Origin: Kamptonema formosum PCC 10802
GTDB taxonomy: Bacteria; Cyanobacteriota; Cyanobacteriia; Cyanobacteriales; Oscillatoriaceae
Reading direction: 5' to 3'
NCBI RefSeq assembly: GCF_000332335.1
Contig: NZ_KB235949.1
Location: 108,830-172,829, forward strand
DNA: 64,000 nt
Of this stretch, positions 27,569 to 36,319 are shown piece by piece (position 1 is the first letter of the stretch; each line of letters opens with the position of its first letter). The notes under the pieces were generated by a model that had not been told where the DNA came from, ran no database searches, and worked only from the letters and a program-made list of their open reading frames with translations. Position numbers and translations under genes: made by a program.

Positions 27569-28189
27569 CTAGCTACAGCCATCATTCCTGATACTTCCAT
27601 CTGGCATGATAGTATTGCAGAAGATGGCTTCGCCTAAAAAAGCAGCACCGCTGGCATTCAGTAAATTCGCATTCCTGAGATTAGCATTTTTAAAACTAGC
27701 TTCAGTTAGGATAGCTTCACTGAGATTGGCACCGCTGAGATCGGCTCCATAAAATCCAGATTGGTGAAGCTCGGCACCCACTAGGGAGGCACCTATCAAG
27801 AGAGCATTGTGCAAACTAGATTCAGTTATGTGAGCGCCACTCAGATCTGCGCCAGTGAGATTGGAGTCACTCAGCTCGACCGACAGCAGCCACGTCTCTT
27901 TCAGATTAGCACCGCTGAAATTGGTGTTAATCATTTCAGCGGCTTCAAGGATTGAGCCTGACAAGTCAGCCCCGCTAAGGTCAGCCCCATTCAGTGTAGC
28001 CCAACTCAAATTAGCTCTTTTCAAGCTGACTCCACTTAAGTTGATCCCACTCAAATCTGCACTCTGGAAATCGACTCCATTAAATACAGTGTCTTTATAC
28101 TCCCTTGTTTCGTCCGAGTCCGTCAGCTCGACTCCTGCGAAGTTTCTTTCTCCAGCTCTGTACCTTCTGAACAATTCTTGGATGTCCAT
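27569..28189 (-). CDS. Pentapeptide-repeat protein D
   Basis: A 206-residue protein with head MDIQELFRRYRAGERNFAGV, then an unusual polar stretch TDSDETREYKDTVFNGVDF, then regular pentapeptides to about residue 180, and tail CNTIMPDGSIRNDGC. It is almost the same, at DNA level, as the neighbouring gene at 28382-29002, so the pair arose by recent tandem duplication. Function unknown; beta-helix protein-binding role inferred from fold. Confidence 0.88.
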   Translation of the reverse strand: MDIQELFRRYRAGERNFAGVELTDSDETREYKDTVFNGVDFQSADLSGINLSGVSLKRANLSWATLNGADLSGADLSGSILEAAEMINTNFSGANLKETWLLSVELSDSNLTGADLSGAHITESSLHNALLIGASLVGAELHQSGFYGADLSGANLSEAILTEASFKNANLRNANLLNASGAAFLGEAIFCNTIMPDGSIRNDGCS

Positions 28190-28227
28190 ACTTCCTCTTT
28201 TTTAGCTATGTAAGTAGTGTTAGTTTA

Positions 28228-28260
28228 ACCATAAGTTTGCCGGAACGGCAAGCTTATGGT
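28228..28260. terminator. Hairpin between the duplicated pentapeptide genes
   Basis: ACCATAAGTTTGCCG and CGGCAAGCTTATGGT form a 15-bp stem with one mismatch around a GAA loop. It lies after the stop of the gene at 28382 and before the start of the gene at 28189 (both minus strand), so it may end the first transcript. Confidence 0.6.
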
Positions 28261-28381
28261 TCTATTTGGTTGCGGCAAATGTTCCAGAGGACAAATCCAT
28301 ATAGCTTATCCACCGAGAGTTCTCATTGAGGGAGAAAGCCGACCCCAGAGCCTCCAGCAGGACAGGCTCTACCTCTCGCAT

Positions 28382-29002
28382 CTAGCCACAGTCATCATTC
28401 CTGATACTTCCATCTGGCATGATAGTATTGCAGAAGATGGCTTCGTCTAAAAAAGCAGCACCGCTGGCATTCAGCAGATTCGCATTCCTGAGATTAGCAT
28501 TTTTAAAACTAGCTTCAGTTAGGATAGCTTCACTAAGATTGGCATCGCTGAGATCGGCACCATAAAATCCAGATTGGTGAAGCTCGGCACCCACTAGGGA
28601 GGCACCCATCAAGAGAGAATTATGCAAACTAGATTCAGTTATCTGAGCGCCACTTATATCTGCGACAGTGAGGTTGGAGTCACTTAGCTCGACCGACAGC
28701 AACCACGTCTCTTTCAGATTAGCACCGCTGAAATTGGTGTTAATCATTTCAGCGGCTTCAAAAAGCGCACCTGACAAGTCACCACCGCTAAAGTCAGCCC
28801 CATTCAGCGTACAGAAGCTCAAGACCGCTTTTCTCAAGTTGACTCCACTTAAGTTGATACCACTCAAATCTGCACCCTGGAAATCGACTCCACTATATGC
28901 AGTGTCTTTATATATCCTTGTTTCGTCGGAGTCGGTCAGCTCGACTCCTGCGAAGTTTCTTTCTCCAGCTCTGTACCTTCTGAGCAATTCTTGGATGTCC
29001 AT
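28382..29002 (-). CDS. Pentapeptide-repeat protein E
   Basis: A 206-residue close paralogue of the gene at 27569. The ATG at 29002 gives the family head MDIQELLRRYRAGERNFAGV; the open frame extends to 29044 without family resemblance. Changes from the other copy are scattered and many lie in the beta-helix faces (VFNGVDFQS against AYSGVDFQG; SLKRANLSW against NLRKAVLSF), which could alter partner binding. Same tail, CNTIMPDGSIRNDDC. Confidence 0.88.
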   Translation of the reverse strand: MDIQELLRRYRAGERNFAGVELTDSDETRIYKDTAYSGVDFQGADLSGINLSGVNLRKAVLSFCTLNGADFSGGDLSGALFEAAEMINTNFSGANLKETWLLSVELSDSNLTVADISGAQITESSLHNSLLMGASLVGAELHQSGFYGADLSDANLSEAILTEASFKNANLRNANLLNASGAAFLDEAIFCNTIMPDGSIRNDDCG

Positions 29003-29161
29003 AACTTCTCCGTTCAAGCTCTTTAAGTAATTGGCGCTACCCAAAATTCTAATCTGTAGAAGGTTTTGCTGTCAACTTAAAAATGTCACCCTTCTTGGCG
29101 CTGAGAGCGCTGAATAAATGGCCAATAGAATAGAGAAAGTTACAGCTGATTTCAGAAATAT

Positions 29162-29701
29162 CTATCCCTCAAAGCAGCAACCATCATTCCTTATACTCCC
29201 ATCAGGCATAGTCGTGTTGCAGAGAATAGCATCTTCAACGTAGGCACAGGTAGCCCGTCTCAAGTTGGCGTGGCTGAGATTCGCTCCTTGGAAACGAGCC
29301 ATGTCAAGACGGCTGCGTTGCAAATTGGCAGCAGTTAAATCAGCATTATAGATCCTAGTTTGGATTAGCTCAGCACCACAAAAAGCAGCTCCCATCAGGA
29401 GCGCATTTTCAAAATTGGATTTACTCAGGTTGCTATCGCGTAGGTTTGCTCCACTGAGATTGGCAAGTTTTAATCTAGCTGTTGTTACCATAGCTTTTCT
29501 GAAATCAGCCCAACTGAGATTAGCACCTTCCAGATTGGCATCTCCCAAGAAGGCACCACTCAAATTAGCGCCGCTCAGATTGGCTCCTTTCAAGTTAACC
29601 AGCGACAAGTAAGCACCTTTGAGATTAGCTCCTCTCAAATCTACTCCAATAAAGTTTCTCTCTCCTGCTGCATACCTGACAAGCAACTCTTCAGCTTTCA
29701 T
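29162..29701 (-). CDS. Pentapeptide-repeat protein F
   Basis: A 179-residue protein: head MKAEELLVRYAAGERNFIGV, very regular pentapeptides (RGANLKGAYLSLVNLKGANL) through about residue 155, tail CNTTMPDGSIRNDGC. It is the nearest relative of the broken copy at 26665-26801. Function unknown. Confidence 0.88.
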   Translation of the reverse strand: MKAEELLVRYAAGERNFIGVDLRGANLKGAYLSLVNLKGANLSGANLSGAFLGDANLEGANLSWADFRKAMVTTARLKLANLSGANLRDSNLSKSNFENALLMGAAFCGAELIQTRIYNADLTAANLQRSRLDMARFQGANLSHANLRRATCAYVEDAILCNTTMPDGSIRNDGCCFEG

Positions 29702-29750
29702 AATTTTACTCTTCTCTCACTTATTTTTTTACCCGTCCCACTTTCTATAA

Positions 29751-30401
29751 TTATATCCCCGAACCCCCTACTTGGCAACTGCGCACGCTGCCATCAGGCA
29801 TGAGCGTTCCCTCGAAATGGCAATCTCGAAATCTTACTCCGGAGCCCCTAAAGGTTTCCGGGCTGAATTCAGCACCAAGGAAGTCCGTCCGGAGCAACTT
29901 GGCTTCTTCAAACCAAACGCTTGCCAACCGGGCTTCCTTGAAGGTCGCCTCCGTCAAATCAGTGCAGACAAATCCCATACTGCTGATTCTCGCATTGTTT
30001 AAGTTGGCTCCACTCAGATTAGCGCCAAAAAAGCCACTCTCAACCAATGCAGCTCCCGTCAAATCGGCCCCGCTGAGATTGGCTCTGTCGAAAACCGATT
30101 GAAAAAATCTGGTTACCCGCAAAATGGCATGGCTCAGATCCGCCCCCTCGAAGTTGCTCTCACCCAAGTCAACATCGGTTAAGTCGGCTCCTCGCAGAAT
30201 CACCCCGTCCATGAAGATTCTGACCCACCTGATGCTGCTCTTGCGCAGAATAATACCGCTCAAATCTAACCCTTTGAATTGTCCTTGCTCCCAAGACATG
30301 GATTCGGGAAAAGGAATCTCCACACTAACCTTCCTAAAGTTTCTTTTCCCTGCCCTATAGCGACGTATGAGGTCTCCAAAGAGAATCTTTTTCAGGCGCA
30401 T
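29751..30401 (-). CDS. Pentapeptide-repeat protein G (divergent)
   Basis: A 216-residue protein from the ATG at 30401; upstream in-frame codons are translated from a G/C-rich repeat and are not family-like. The head is altered to LIRRYRAGKRNFRKVSVEIP, followed by the insert FPESMSWEQGQFKG, then pentapeptides and a tail TLMPDGSVRSCQV. It is the most divergent member, with more bulky residues, so it may have a distinct partner. Confidence 0.83.
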   Translation of the reverse strand: MRLKKILFGDLIRRYRAGKRNFRKVSVEIPFPESMSWEQGQFKGLDLSGIILRKSSIRWVRIFMDGVILRGADLTDVDLGESNFEGADLSHAILRVTRFFQSVFDRANLSGADLTGAALVESGFFGANLSGANLNNARISSMGFVCTDLTEATFKEARLASVWFEEAKLLRTDFLGAEFSPETFRGSGVRFRDCHFEGTLMPDGSVRSCQVGGSGI

Positions 30402-30443
30402 ACCATTTCTCCCACACAAGTTTCTATTCTTTAGAATAGCACG

Positions 30444-30487
30444 CCCCCTCAAACTCCCCCTCCCCGCACGGGGAGGGGGCTGGGGTG
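30444..30487. repeat. CCCTCCCC/GGGGAGGG palindromic repeat
   Basis: A C-rich arm, CACGG loop region and G-rich arm then TGGGGTG. Related patches are at 2825-2870, 38945-38985, 41437-41482 and 62723-62767; the last lies inside a coding sequence. Confidence 0.7.
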
Positions 30488-30581
30488 CCGAGTTCACCCC
30501 CGGAATACGCAACGCCCAAATTCATGCCACGCCAATCGGCAGCCCTCCCCCACAACCGGCACATCTCACTCCCTCAATCCC

Positions 30582-31328
30582 TCACCCCTCACTCAAAAAC
30601 TTCAAATAAGAACCGCTCAACTCATTCACCGCTAACTCATAAAACTGCTTCCCGTGTTCCGGGGTCGCCAGCGCCGGATTCGACCCCATGCGACCGTCCG
30701 GATAGCGCCGGCGAAAATCCGCCGCCCCGTAAATCTTGTGGTCGCGAGAAACCTCCGCCTCCAGAGGCGCTTGGCATATCGCCTCCGGATAGATATACTG
30801 CGTTAAAGCCACCTCGCTCGGCGTCGCGTGCGAGCCTTCTTGCTCCCCATATAACTCTTTTGCCAACTTATAAACCGAGCCGCACATAAACCAGTTGCCG
30901 ATCTCACACTGCACCCGCTCCGCACCGGCAACATTTAACTCCGCCAGCACCGCATAAGTCTCGGAAAACGCCGCCTTGAGCGTCGCAATATTGCCGCCGT
31001 GCCCATTAATAAAGAAAAACTTGGTGAATCCCGCCCGGGCCAAACTCACCAGACAGTCCCGAACCAGCAGTATCATCGTGCTGGGGCGCAAGCTGATGCT
31101 GCCGGGAAATGCCGTGTGGTGCAGGGCCATGCCCACGTTAATGGCCGGCCCAACCAGTGCGCCGGTGGCCTCTCCCACCCCCCGCGCAATCGCTTCGGCG
31201 CAAATCGCATCCGTGCCGATTAAGCCGGTTGGCCCGTGTTGCTCCGTGGAACCGATGGGGAAAATGATGCCGGTGGACTTCTGGAGATAGGCTTCAACTT
31301 CTGGCCAGGTACTTAAGTGCAGCAGCAT
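30582..31328 (-). CDS. Creatininase family amidohydrolase
   Basis: The 248-residue protein has the family's metal-binding motifs: FPIGSTEQHGPTGLIGTD near residues 23-40 (Glu, His and Asp ligands) and FFINGHGGNIATL near 104-116, with a later Glu in EGSHATPSEVAL. The family includes creatininase, MftE peptidase and FAPy deformylase ArfB; all hydrolyse amide-like bonds with two metals. The true substrate is not shown. It is divergent from arsR with 100 bases between. Confidence 0.88.
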   Translation of the reverse strand: MLLHLSTWPEVEAYLQKSTGIIFPIGSTEQHGPTGLIGTDAICAEAIARGVGEATGALVGPAINVGMALHHTAFPGSISLRPSTMILLVRDCLVSLARAGFTKFFFINGHGGNIATLKAAFSETYAVLAELNVAGAERVQCEIGNWFMCGSVYKLAKELYGEQEGSHATPSEVALTQYIYPEAICQAPLEAEVSRDHKIYGAADFRRRYPDGRMGSNPALATPEHGKQFYELAVNELSGSYLKFLSEG

Positions 31329-31428
31329 TGCTAGGTTGTTACAGTAATCCTACAGGTTCGATCCTAGCGAGGCCGGCGGGTGACGCGCCAGGTCAGGTTA
31401 AAATCTAGTTAACGTTTGAAAAAAGCTG

Positions 31429-31749
31429 ATGTTTCAGACCTCCACGACAGCACCGGCTGAGATTGTCTCCGGCTTCCACGCCCTCTCTGACCCCCTGCGG
31501 CTGCAAATCGTGCAACTGCTGCAGCAGCGGGAGCTCTGCGTGTGCGAACTCTGCGAAGTGCTGCAGGTCGCTCAGTCCAAGCTCTCTTTCCACCTGAAAA
31601 CGCTCAAGGACGCCGGCCTCGTCCGCGCCCGTCAGGACGGTCGCTGGATGCACTACAGCCTCAATCCCCCCCAGTTTGCCGCCCTCGAACAGTACCTCGC
31701 CGACTGCCGGCGCTTCAGTCCCGTCCTGCCGGCTCGCTCCTGCGACTAA
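31429..31749 (+). CDS. arsR: ArsR/SmtB family metal(loid)-sensing repressor
   Basis: The 106-residue winged-helix protein carries ELCVCELCEVL at the start of helix 3, the ELCVCDL box whose cysteines bind arsenite or antimonite in classical ArsR, then the recognition helix VAQSKLSFHLKTLKDAGLV. It should release DNA on metalloid binding and derepress acr3-arsC. Operator-like sites ATCAA-N6-TTGAT lie between it and acr3, not in front of arsR itself. Confidence 0.9.
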   Translation: MFQTSTTAPAEIVSGFHALSDPLRLQIVQLLQQRELCVCELCEVLQVAQSKLSFHLKTLKDAGLVRARQDGRWMHYSLNPPQFAALEQYLADCRRFSPVLPARSCD

Positions 31750-31789
31750 CCCCCCGCAATATTAAGTTTTGTTTCACTGCCCTTGACGA

Positions 31790-31805
31790 ATCAAGTTTTT
31801 TTGAT
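31790..31805. promoter_or_regulatory. ArsR operator-like palindrome 1
   Basis: ATCAA GTTTTT TTGAT is a perfect ATCAA-N6-TTGAT palindrome in the arsR-acr3 spacer. To my knowledge cyanobacterial ArsR binds sites of this form upstream of the Synechocystis ars operon. Confidence 0.65.
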
Positions 31806-31883
31806 ACGATAGCCTCATACCCCAAAGTTAGAGCAATAGACAGTCAGTTTAGGACAAGGCATCTGACTTGTTAGTAGGGACAG

Positions 31884-31904
31884 GGACAGGCGAGACGCCT
31901 GTCC
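31884..31904. repeat. Palindrome GGACAGGCGAGACGCCTGTCC core
   Basis: Nine-base arms around a short loop. Related to the CAGGCGTCTCGCCTG repeats after the heptose-kinase gene and its relic. Lies in the arsR-acr3 spacer. Confidence 0.55.
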
Positions 31905-32010
31905 TACGTCCTAACCTAAATGGCTACTGCTATATCTCAAAAGCACACAGGAGCAGGGTGCGTTCCCTCTAGGAGCAACCCACTTCTGGCGGAATTTTGC
32001 GGCTTAATGT

Positions 32011-32026
32011 ATCAAAATTTATTGAA
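32011..32026. promoter_or_regulatory. ArsR operator-like palindrome 2
   Basis: ATCAA AATTTA TTGAA differs by one base from the perfect site at 31790. It abuts AAGGAGAG (32029-32036), the presumed ribosome-binding site region of acr3, so bound repressor would block transcription into acr3. Confidence 0.5.
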
Positions 32027-32059
32027 ATAAAGGAGAGCGAGGCAAACCCTCGATGAGTA

Positions 32060-33217
32060 ATGCCAATGAGTGCGAAGAATCCAGAAGCCGGTGCCTCAGC
32101 CGTTAAAGCCGGCAGCCAGCTTAGCTTTTTTGAAAGATATCTCACCCTCTGGGTGTTTCTCTGTATAATAGCCGGCATTGCCCTAGGCCGGCTGTTTCCC
32201 GGCGTGGCGGTAGCGCTCGATGCCATGAGCGTCTATCAAGTCTCAATCCCCATCGCCATCTGCCTGTTTTTCATGATGTATCCCATCATGGTGAAGATTG
32301 ACTTCACCCAGGCAGAAAATGCCATCCGCGCCCCCAAACCAGTCATCCTCACCTTAGTGGTAAACTGGATAATTAAGCCCTTCACGATGGTAGCCTTCGC
32401 CCAGTTTTTCTTGGCGTGGCTGTTTCGCCCCCTCCTCGCCGGGACGGAACTGCTCCGGGGCAGCGAAGTTCCGCTGTACAATTCTTATATTGCCGGTGCA
32501 ATTCTCTTAGGGATTGCCCCCTGTACCGCAATGGTGCTAATGTGGGGGTATCTCTCCTATGGCAATCAGGGACACACCCTGGTGATGGTGGCGGTGAACT
32601 CGCTGACGATGCTATTTCTGTACGCGCCGCTGGGGAGGTGGTTGCTGGCGGCGAATGATTTAGTCGTGCCTTGGCAAACTATTGTGCTGTCGGTGATAAT
32701 TTATGTTGGGCTGCCATTAGCAGCTGGGATGTACAGCCGGCACTGGATTCTCAAAAATAAAGGCAAAGAATGGTTTGAGCGCCGGTTTTTGCAGTATCTC
32801 AGTCCGATTGCCATTAGCGCTCTCCTGATTACCTTAGTGCTGCTGTTTGCCTTCAAAGGCGAGCTAATTGTTAACAATCCGCTGCATATCTTGCTGATTG
32901 CGGTTCCTTTGTTCATCCAAACCAACTTTATCTTTCTGATTTCTTATGTAGCAGCGCAGAAGCTGAAGTTGTCCTATGAAGATGCCGCACCGGCAGCCCT
33001 AATTGGGGCGAGCAATCACTTTGAAGTCGCGATTGCCACAGCAGTCATGCTGTTTGGCTTGAATTCAGGCGCGGCGCTGGCGACAGTGGTGGGAGTCTTA
33101 ATCGAAGTGCCGGTGATGCTGATGTTAGTAGAATTTTGCAAGCGCACCGCCTTTTGGTTCCGGCGCGAGCCAGAAAAGGCCACTTTGCGCGACCCACGAT
33201 GCTATCAGCAGGGCTAG
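32060..33217 (+). CDS. acr3: Arsenite efflux permease Acr3
   Basis: The 385-residue protein has ten membrane helices and the Acr3 motif [14 protein letters not shown], whose Cys is needed for arsenite transport. It exports arsenite using the proton motive force. The length and pattern match bacterial Acr3 rather than ArsB. The start is uncertain: ATG 32060 and ATG 32066 are both possible, and the best purine-rich box is 24 bases upstream. Downstream arsC completes the reduction-export pair. Confidence 0.92.
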   Translation: MPMSAKNPEAGASAVKAGSQLSFFERYLTLWVFLCIIAGIALGRLFPGVAVALDAMSVYQVSIPIAICLFFMMYPIMVKIDFTQAENAIRAPKPVILTLVVNWIIKPFTMVAFAQFFLAWLFRPLLAGTELLRGSEVPLYNSYIAGAILLGIAPCTAMVLMWGYLSYGNQGHTLVMVAVNSLTMLFLYAPLGRWLLAANDLVVPWQTIVLSVIIYVGLPLAAGMYSRHWILKNKGKEWFERRFLQYLSPIAISALLITLVLLFAFKGELIVNNPLHILLIAVPLFIQTNFIFLISYVAAQKLKLSYEDAAPAALIGASNHFEVAIATAVMLFGLNSGAALATVVGVLIEVPVMLMLVEFCKRTAFWFRREPEKATLRDPRCYQQG

Positions 33218-33402
33218 CGTTTTCTTGGGGGAGATTTAGATTCTCTTGGCGAATGGAATTCGCTGCTATACAAACCAAGTCCGCCTGCGCGGACCTGAGA
33301 GAAGAGCTTCCAGCGTGTGGGATGCGTTCCCCCCTCTCGAACCTGCCGGTGAAGTGCCAGGGTAAAGGTAACGCCCCCTACTAATCTGTCTTGAGGTAAA
33401 AG

Positions 33403-33831
33403 ATGAAACGAGTCATGTTTGTTTGCAAGAAAAACTCCTGCCGCTCCCAAATGGCAGAAGGATTTGCTAGAATACTAGGAGAGGGGAAAATTTCGGCAAC
33501 CAGCTCCGGCTTGGACGCGAGCCGGGTGCATCCCACCGCAGTTCAGGTGATGTCTGAAATTGGGATTGATATCAGCAGTCAGACCTCTAAGCGGCTGAGC
33601 GATTTCAATCCGGAAGACTGGGATGCTGTGATTTCCCTGTGCGGGTGCGGGGTGAATTTGCCAGAAGCTTGGGTGCTTCGGGAAGTGTTTGAAGATTGGC
33701 AGCTGGACGATCCCGACGGACAGCCGGTGGAAACCTTTCGCCGCGTGCGGGATGAAATTAAGCAGCGGGTGGCAACATTAATTGAATCTGTAGGGGCGGG
33801 TTCGCCCGAAATATCTGCCACAAACAGATAA
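33403..33831 (+). CDS. arsC: Arsenate reductase, glutathione/glutaredoxin-dependent type
   Basis: The 142-residue protein has the low-molecular-weight phosphatase loop C8-X5-R14 (VCKKNSCRS) and a Cys80-Cys82 pair in ISLCGCG, the same three cysteines as the Synechocystis ArsC that couples to glutaredoxin. It reduces arsenate to arsenite for Acr3 export. The last about 13 residues (VGAGSPEISATNR) and the stop codon come from a genomic repeat that also occurs alone at 33862-33922, so the C-terminus has been replaced by repeat sequence. Confidence 0.92.
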   Translation: MKRVMFVCKKNSCRSQMAEGFARILGEGKISATSSGLDASRVHPTAVQVMSEIGIDISSQTSKRLSDFNPEDWDAVISLCGCGVNLPEAWVLREVFEDWQLDDPDGQPVETFRRVRDEIKQRVATLIESVGAGSPEISATNR

Positions 33832-33922
33832 CATTGATAAACCCGCCCCGGCACCCCCACCCTGTAGGGGCGGGTTCGCCCGAAATGTCTGCCACAAACA
33901 GATAACATTGATAAACCCGCCC
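33789..33922. repeat. Tandem copies of a GTAGGGGCGGGTTCGCCC repeat
   Basis: Two copies of about 61 bases (33789-33849, 33862-33922) are nearly identical, from TGTAGGGGCGGGTTCGCCCG to AACATTGATAAACCCGCCCC. Ends are complementary, so each can fold. Related copies occur at about 44686-44852 and 51865-52045. The first overlaps the end of arsC. Confidence 0.85.
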
Positions 33923-33971
33923 CACACGGCAAACATAACTGTGACATTAACTAAAAAAACGGAGTGCTGTT

Positions 33972-34214
33972 ATGAGCCATCTAAAAATTGAAATTCTTGG
34001 TTCGGGCTGCAAAAAGTGTTACGAGCTAGAAGAGAATGCGCGGCGGGCGGTTGCGGCGACAGGGTTGGAAGTGCAAGTGCTGCACATCACCGATCCCGTT
34101 GAAATTGCTAAACGGGGCGTCTTATCCACCCCTGCCCTCGCAGTGAATGGCAAAGTCGTGAGCAAAGGCAAAGTCCTTTCCCCGCAGCAAATCGAACCCC
34201 TATTGCATCCTTAA
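33972..34214 (+). CDS. Small thioredoxin-like protein with CKKC active site
   Basis: The 80-residue protein has C13-K-K-C16 in LGSGCKKCYELEENA and a cis-Pro in VLSTPALAVNGK. It is the short redox-active disulfide protein type often encoded beside PF03773 permeases or ars genes. It may pass electrons to ArsC or to the permease; both are inference. The start ATG 33972 follows GGAG at 33961-33964. Confidence 0.88.
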   Translation: MSHLKIEILGSGCKKCYELEENARRAVAATGLEVQVLHITDPVEIAKRGVLSTPALAVNGKVVSKGKVLSPQQIEPLLHP

Positions 34215-34465
34215 CCTCTATTCTAGCAGCTGTCAATCATTTGCGCTCACCTCTCTCTTCTCTTTCTTGGCGAACAGGCGCGTCTTGGCGGTTCCTTAAA
34301 ACCAATTCCAGCTCAACTATAACCGCTGCCCTTAAAAATCTCCGAGAGAGGAAACGCTTCTCTAATATAGCTGGGGGTAGAGGAACCGGCGAAATCCTGA
34401 TGTGTGCCTCCCTCCCTGACTCCCAGCTTCTTAATTTTGCCTGTGACCTATCAGCATATTGTATC

Positions 34466-35461
34466 ATGTTTGACCCTTTCTATCCCTTTGACTGGCTAGC
34501 CACCCAGATTGTCACCCGAGTGCTGGGTTTATCCCCCGACTCCCATCTGGGGTCTAGCTTGCATTTCTTTTTCTACGATGTTCCCAAGGTTCTGACACTT
34601 TTGCTGGCGATTAGCTTTGCGGTGGGGACGCTGCAAACTTTCTTGGAGCCAGAAAAAGTGCGGGACTGGCTGGGCGGAAAGCGCACCCTTCTCGGGAATA
34701 TCATGGCAGCGGGGGTGGGGATTGTGACGCCGTTTTGCTCCTGTTCAGCTGTGCCGCTGTTTATTGGGTTTTTAGAAGCCGGTGTGCCGCTGGGGGTGAC
34801 ATTTTCTTACCTGATAGCAGCCCCGATGGTGAATGAGGTGGCGGTGGTGTTGCTGTGGGGGCTGTTTGGGCTGAAAGTGGTGCTGCTGTATATCGGGTTT
34901 GGGGTGGGACTGGCGATTGCTGCCGGTTATATTATCGGTTTGCTGAAACTGGAAAAATGGGTTGAGCCCTTCGTCTGGGAATTGCAAAAAGCCCGCGGGA
35001 GTGGCGAGGCAGATGCCGGCGATTCAGACGAGATAGCAATGACCTGGAAACAGCGGATCGAGCAAGGTCAATATTCAGCTGCCGAGATTTTTAAGTCAGT
35101 TTGGTGCTATATTGTAGGTGGGATTGCCCTAGGTGCCGGCATTCACGGTTACGCACCGGCAGACCTGATTGTCCGGTGGGCGGGTGCCGGAAATCCGCTA
35201 GCCGTCCCGATTGCCACTGCGATCGGCGTCCCCCTCTATGCCAACATCGCCGGTGTGCTGCCGATTACCGAGGCTTTGGTTAATAAGGGCATGCCTCTGG
35301 GCACCGCACTCTCATTCACAATGGCAGTGACAGCCCTCTCCCTCCCAGAGATCGTGATTCTCCGGAAAGTCCTGCAACCGAGACTGCTGGCGGTGTTTGT
35401 CGGGTTGGTGGCTGCCGGCATTATAGCGGTTGGCTACCTGTTCAACGCCCTGGTGGGTTAA
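34466..35461 (+). CDS. Permease of the PF03773 (ArsP-like) family
   Basis: A 331-residue protein from ATG 34466; the open frame begins at 34241 but its first 75 residues are not membrane-like and lack family resemblance. It has eight to ten helices, with TPFCSCSAVPLFIGF and the mirrored ANIAGVLPITEAL, the inverted-repeat signature of the family. Some members (ArsP) export organoarsenicals. Its place after arsC and the CKKC protein supports an arsenic role, but the substrate is unproven. Confidence 0.85.
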   Translation: MFDPFYPFDWLATQIVTRVLGLSPDSHLGSSLHFFFYDVPKVLTLLLAISFAVGTLQTFLEPEKVRDWLGGKRTLLGNIMAAGVGIVTPFCSCSAVPLFIGFLEAGVPLGVTFSYLIAAPMVNEVAVVLLWGLFGLKVVLLYIGFGVGLAIAAGYIIGLLKLEKWVEPFVWELQKARGSGEADAGDSDEIAMTWKQRIEQGQYSAAEIFKSVWCYIVGGIALGAGIHGYAPADLIVRWAGAGNPLAVPIATAIGVPLYANIAGVLPITEALVNKGMPLGTALSFTMAVTALSLPEIVILRKVLQPRLLAVFVGLVAAGIIAVGYLFNALVG

Positions 35462-35551
35462 GAGAATATTATGATTATTGTAACAAAAGCCATCAGGAGC
35501 CAATTTTTATTGTATGTATGGGAGTGGACTTAGACAACAGGCTCCGCAACT

Positions 35552-36304
35552 ATGTTTTCTACTGAGTCAGTGAAAAGCCCTGCCATGCCAGACATAGGGC
35601 AAACGGGCCGGATTTTAGTAGTGGAAGATGAAGCTCTGATCCGGGACATGCTGGTTTTGGCCCTAGAAGGGGAAGGTTTTCAGGTCGCCACCGCCCCGGA
35701 TGGGCGTGCCGCTTTGACTTTGCTGTGTGACTCCACTCCGAAGCACAGTGAGCTCCCGTTTGACCTAATTGTTCTGGACTTAATGCTGCCACAGGTCAAC
35801 GGTCTGGATCTGTGCCGCTTGTTGCGGCATCAAGGCAACCATGTACCGATTTTGATTCTCAGCGCCAAGGGCAGCGAAACCGATCGCGTCTTGGGGCTGG
35901 AAGTGGGAGCTGATGACTACTTGACAAAACCTTTCAGCATGCGGGAGCTCGTTGCCCGCTGCAGAGCCCTGTTGCGCCGGCAGCGCTTGAACTTTTCGCC
36001 GCAGTCGCCGGTGCTGCAGTTTGGGGATATCGCCCTCTACCCCCAAGAGTGCCGGGTGATTGTCCGGGGGGAGGAATTGAGCCTGTCGCCCAAGGAATAC
36101 AAGCTGCTGGAGCTGTTTATGAGCTACCCCCGCCGGGTGTGGTCGCGGGACCTGCTGCTCGATCAGGTGTGGGGACAGGATTTCATTGGCGACAGCAAAA
36201 CAGTAGACGTTCATATCCGCTGGTTGCGGGAGAAACTGGAGCGCGATCCCAGCCAGCCGGAATACATCATTACAGTACGGGGATTTGGCTATCGGTTAGG
36301 CTGA
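35552..36304 (+). CDS. sphR: Response regulator, PhoB/SphR-like
   Basis: The 250-residue OmpR/PhoB protein has receiver motifs VVEDEALIRD, LIVLDLMLPQ (phosphoacceptor Asp) and LTKPFSMREL, and a winged helix with SKTVDVHIRWLREKLERD. The histidine kinase follows after 15 bases, and phoU and phoX lie downstream, so it is most likely the phosphate regulator SphR. The first 12 residues may not be translated: Met13 (35588) is an alternative start. Confidence 0.85.
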   Translation: MFSTESVKSPAMPDIGQTGRILVVEDEALIRDMLVLALEGEGFQVATAPDGRAALTLLCDSTPKHSELPFDLIVLDLMLPQVNGLDLCRLLRHQGNHVPILILSAKGSETDRVLGLEVGADDYLTKPFSMRELVARCRALLRRQRLNFSPQSPVLQFGDIALYPQECRVIVRGEELSLSPKEYKLLELFMSYPRRVWSRDLLLDQVWGQDFIGDSKTVDVHIRWLREKLERDPSQPEYIITVRGFGYRLG

Positions 36305-36319
36305 AGAAGGTGGTGAGTG

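Noticed and set aside
31340-31375. T-loop-like sequence CAGGTTCGATCCTAG that suggested a tRNA gene
   Set aside because: No acceptor, D or anticodon stems could be built around it.
34241-34465. 75 extra N-terminal codons for the PF03773 permease
   Set aside because: The residues lack membrane or family features; ATG 34466 gives the usual permease start.
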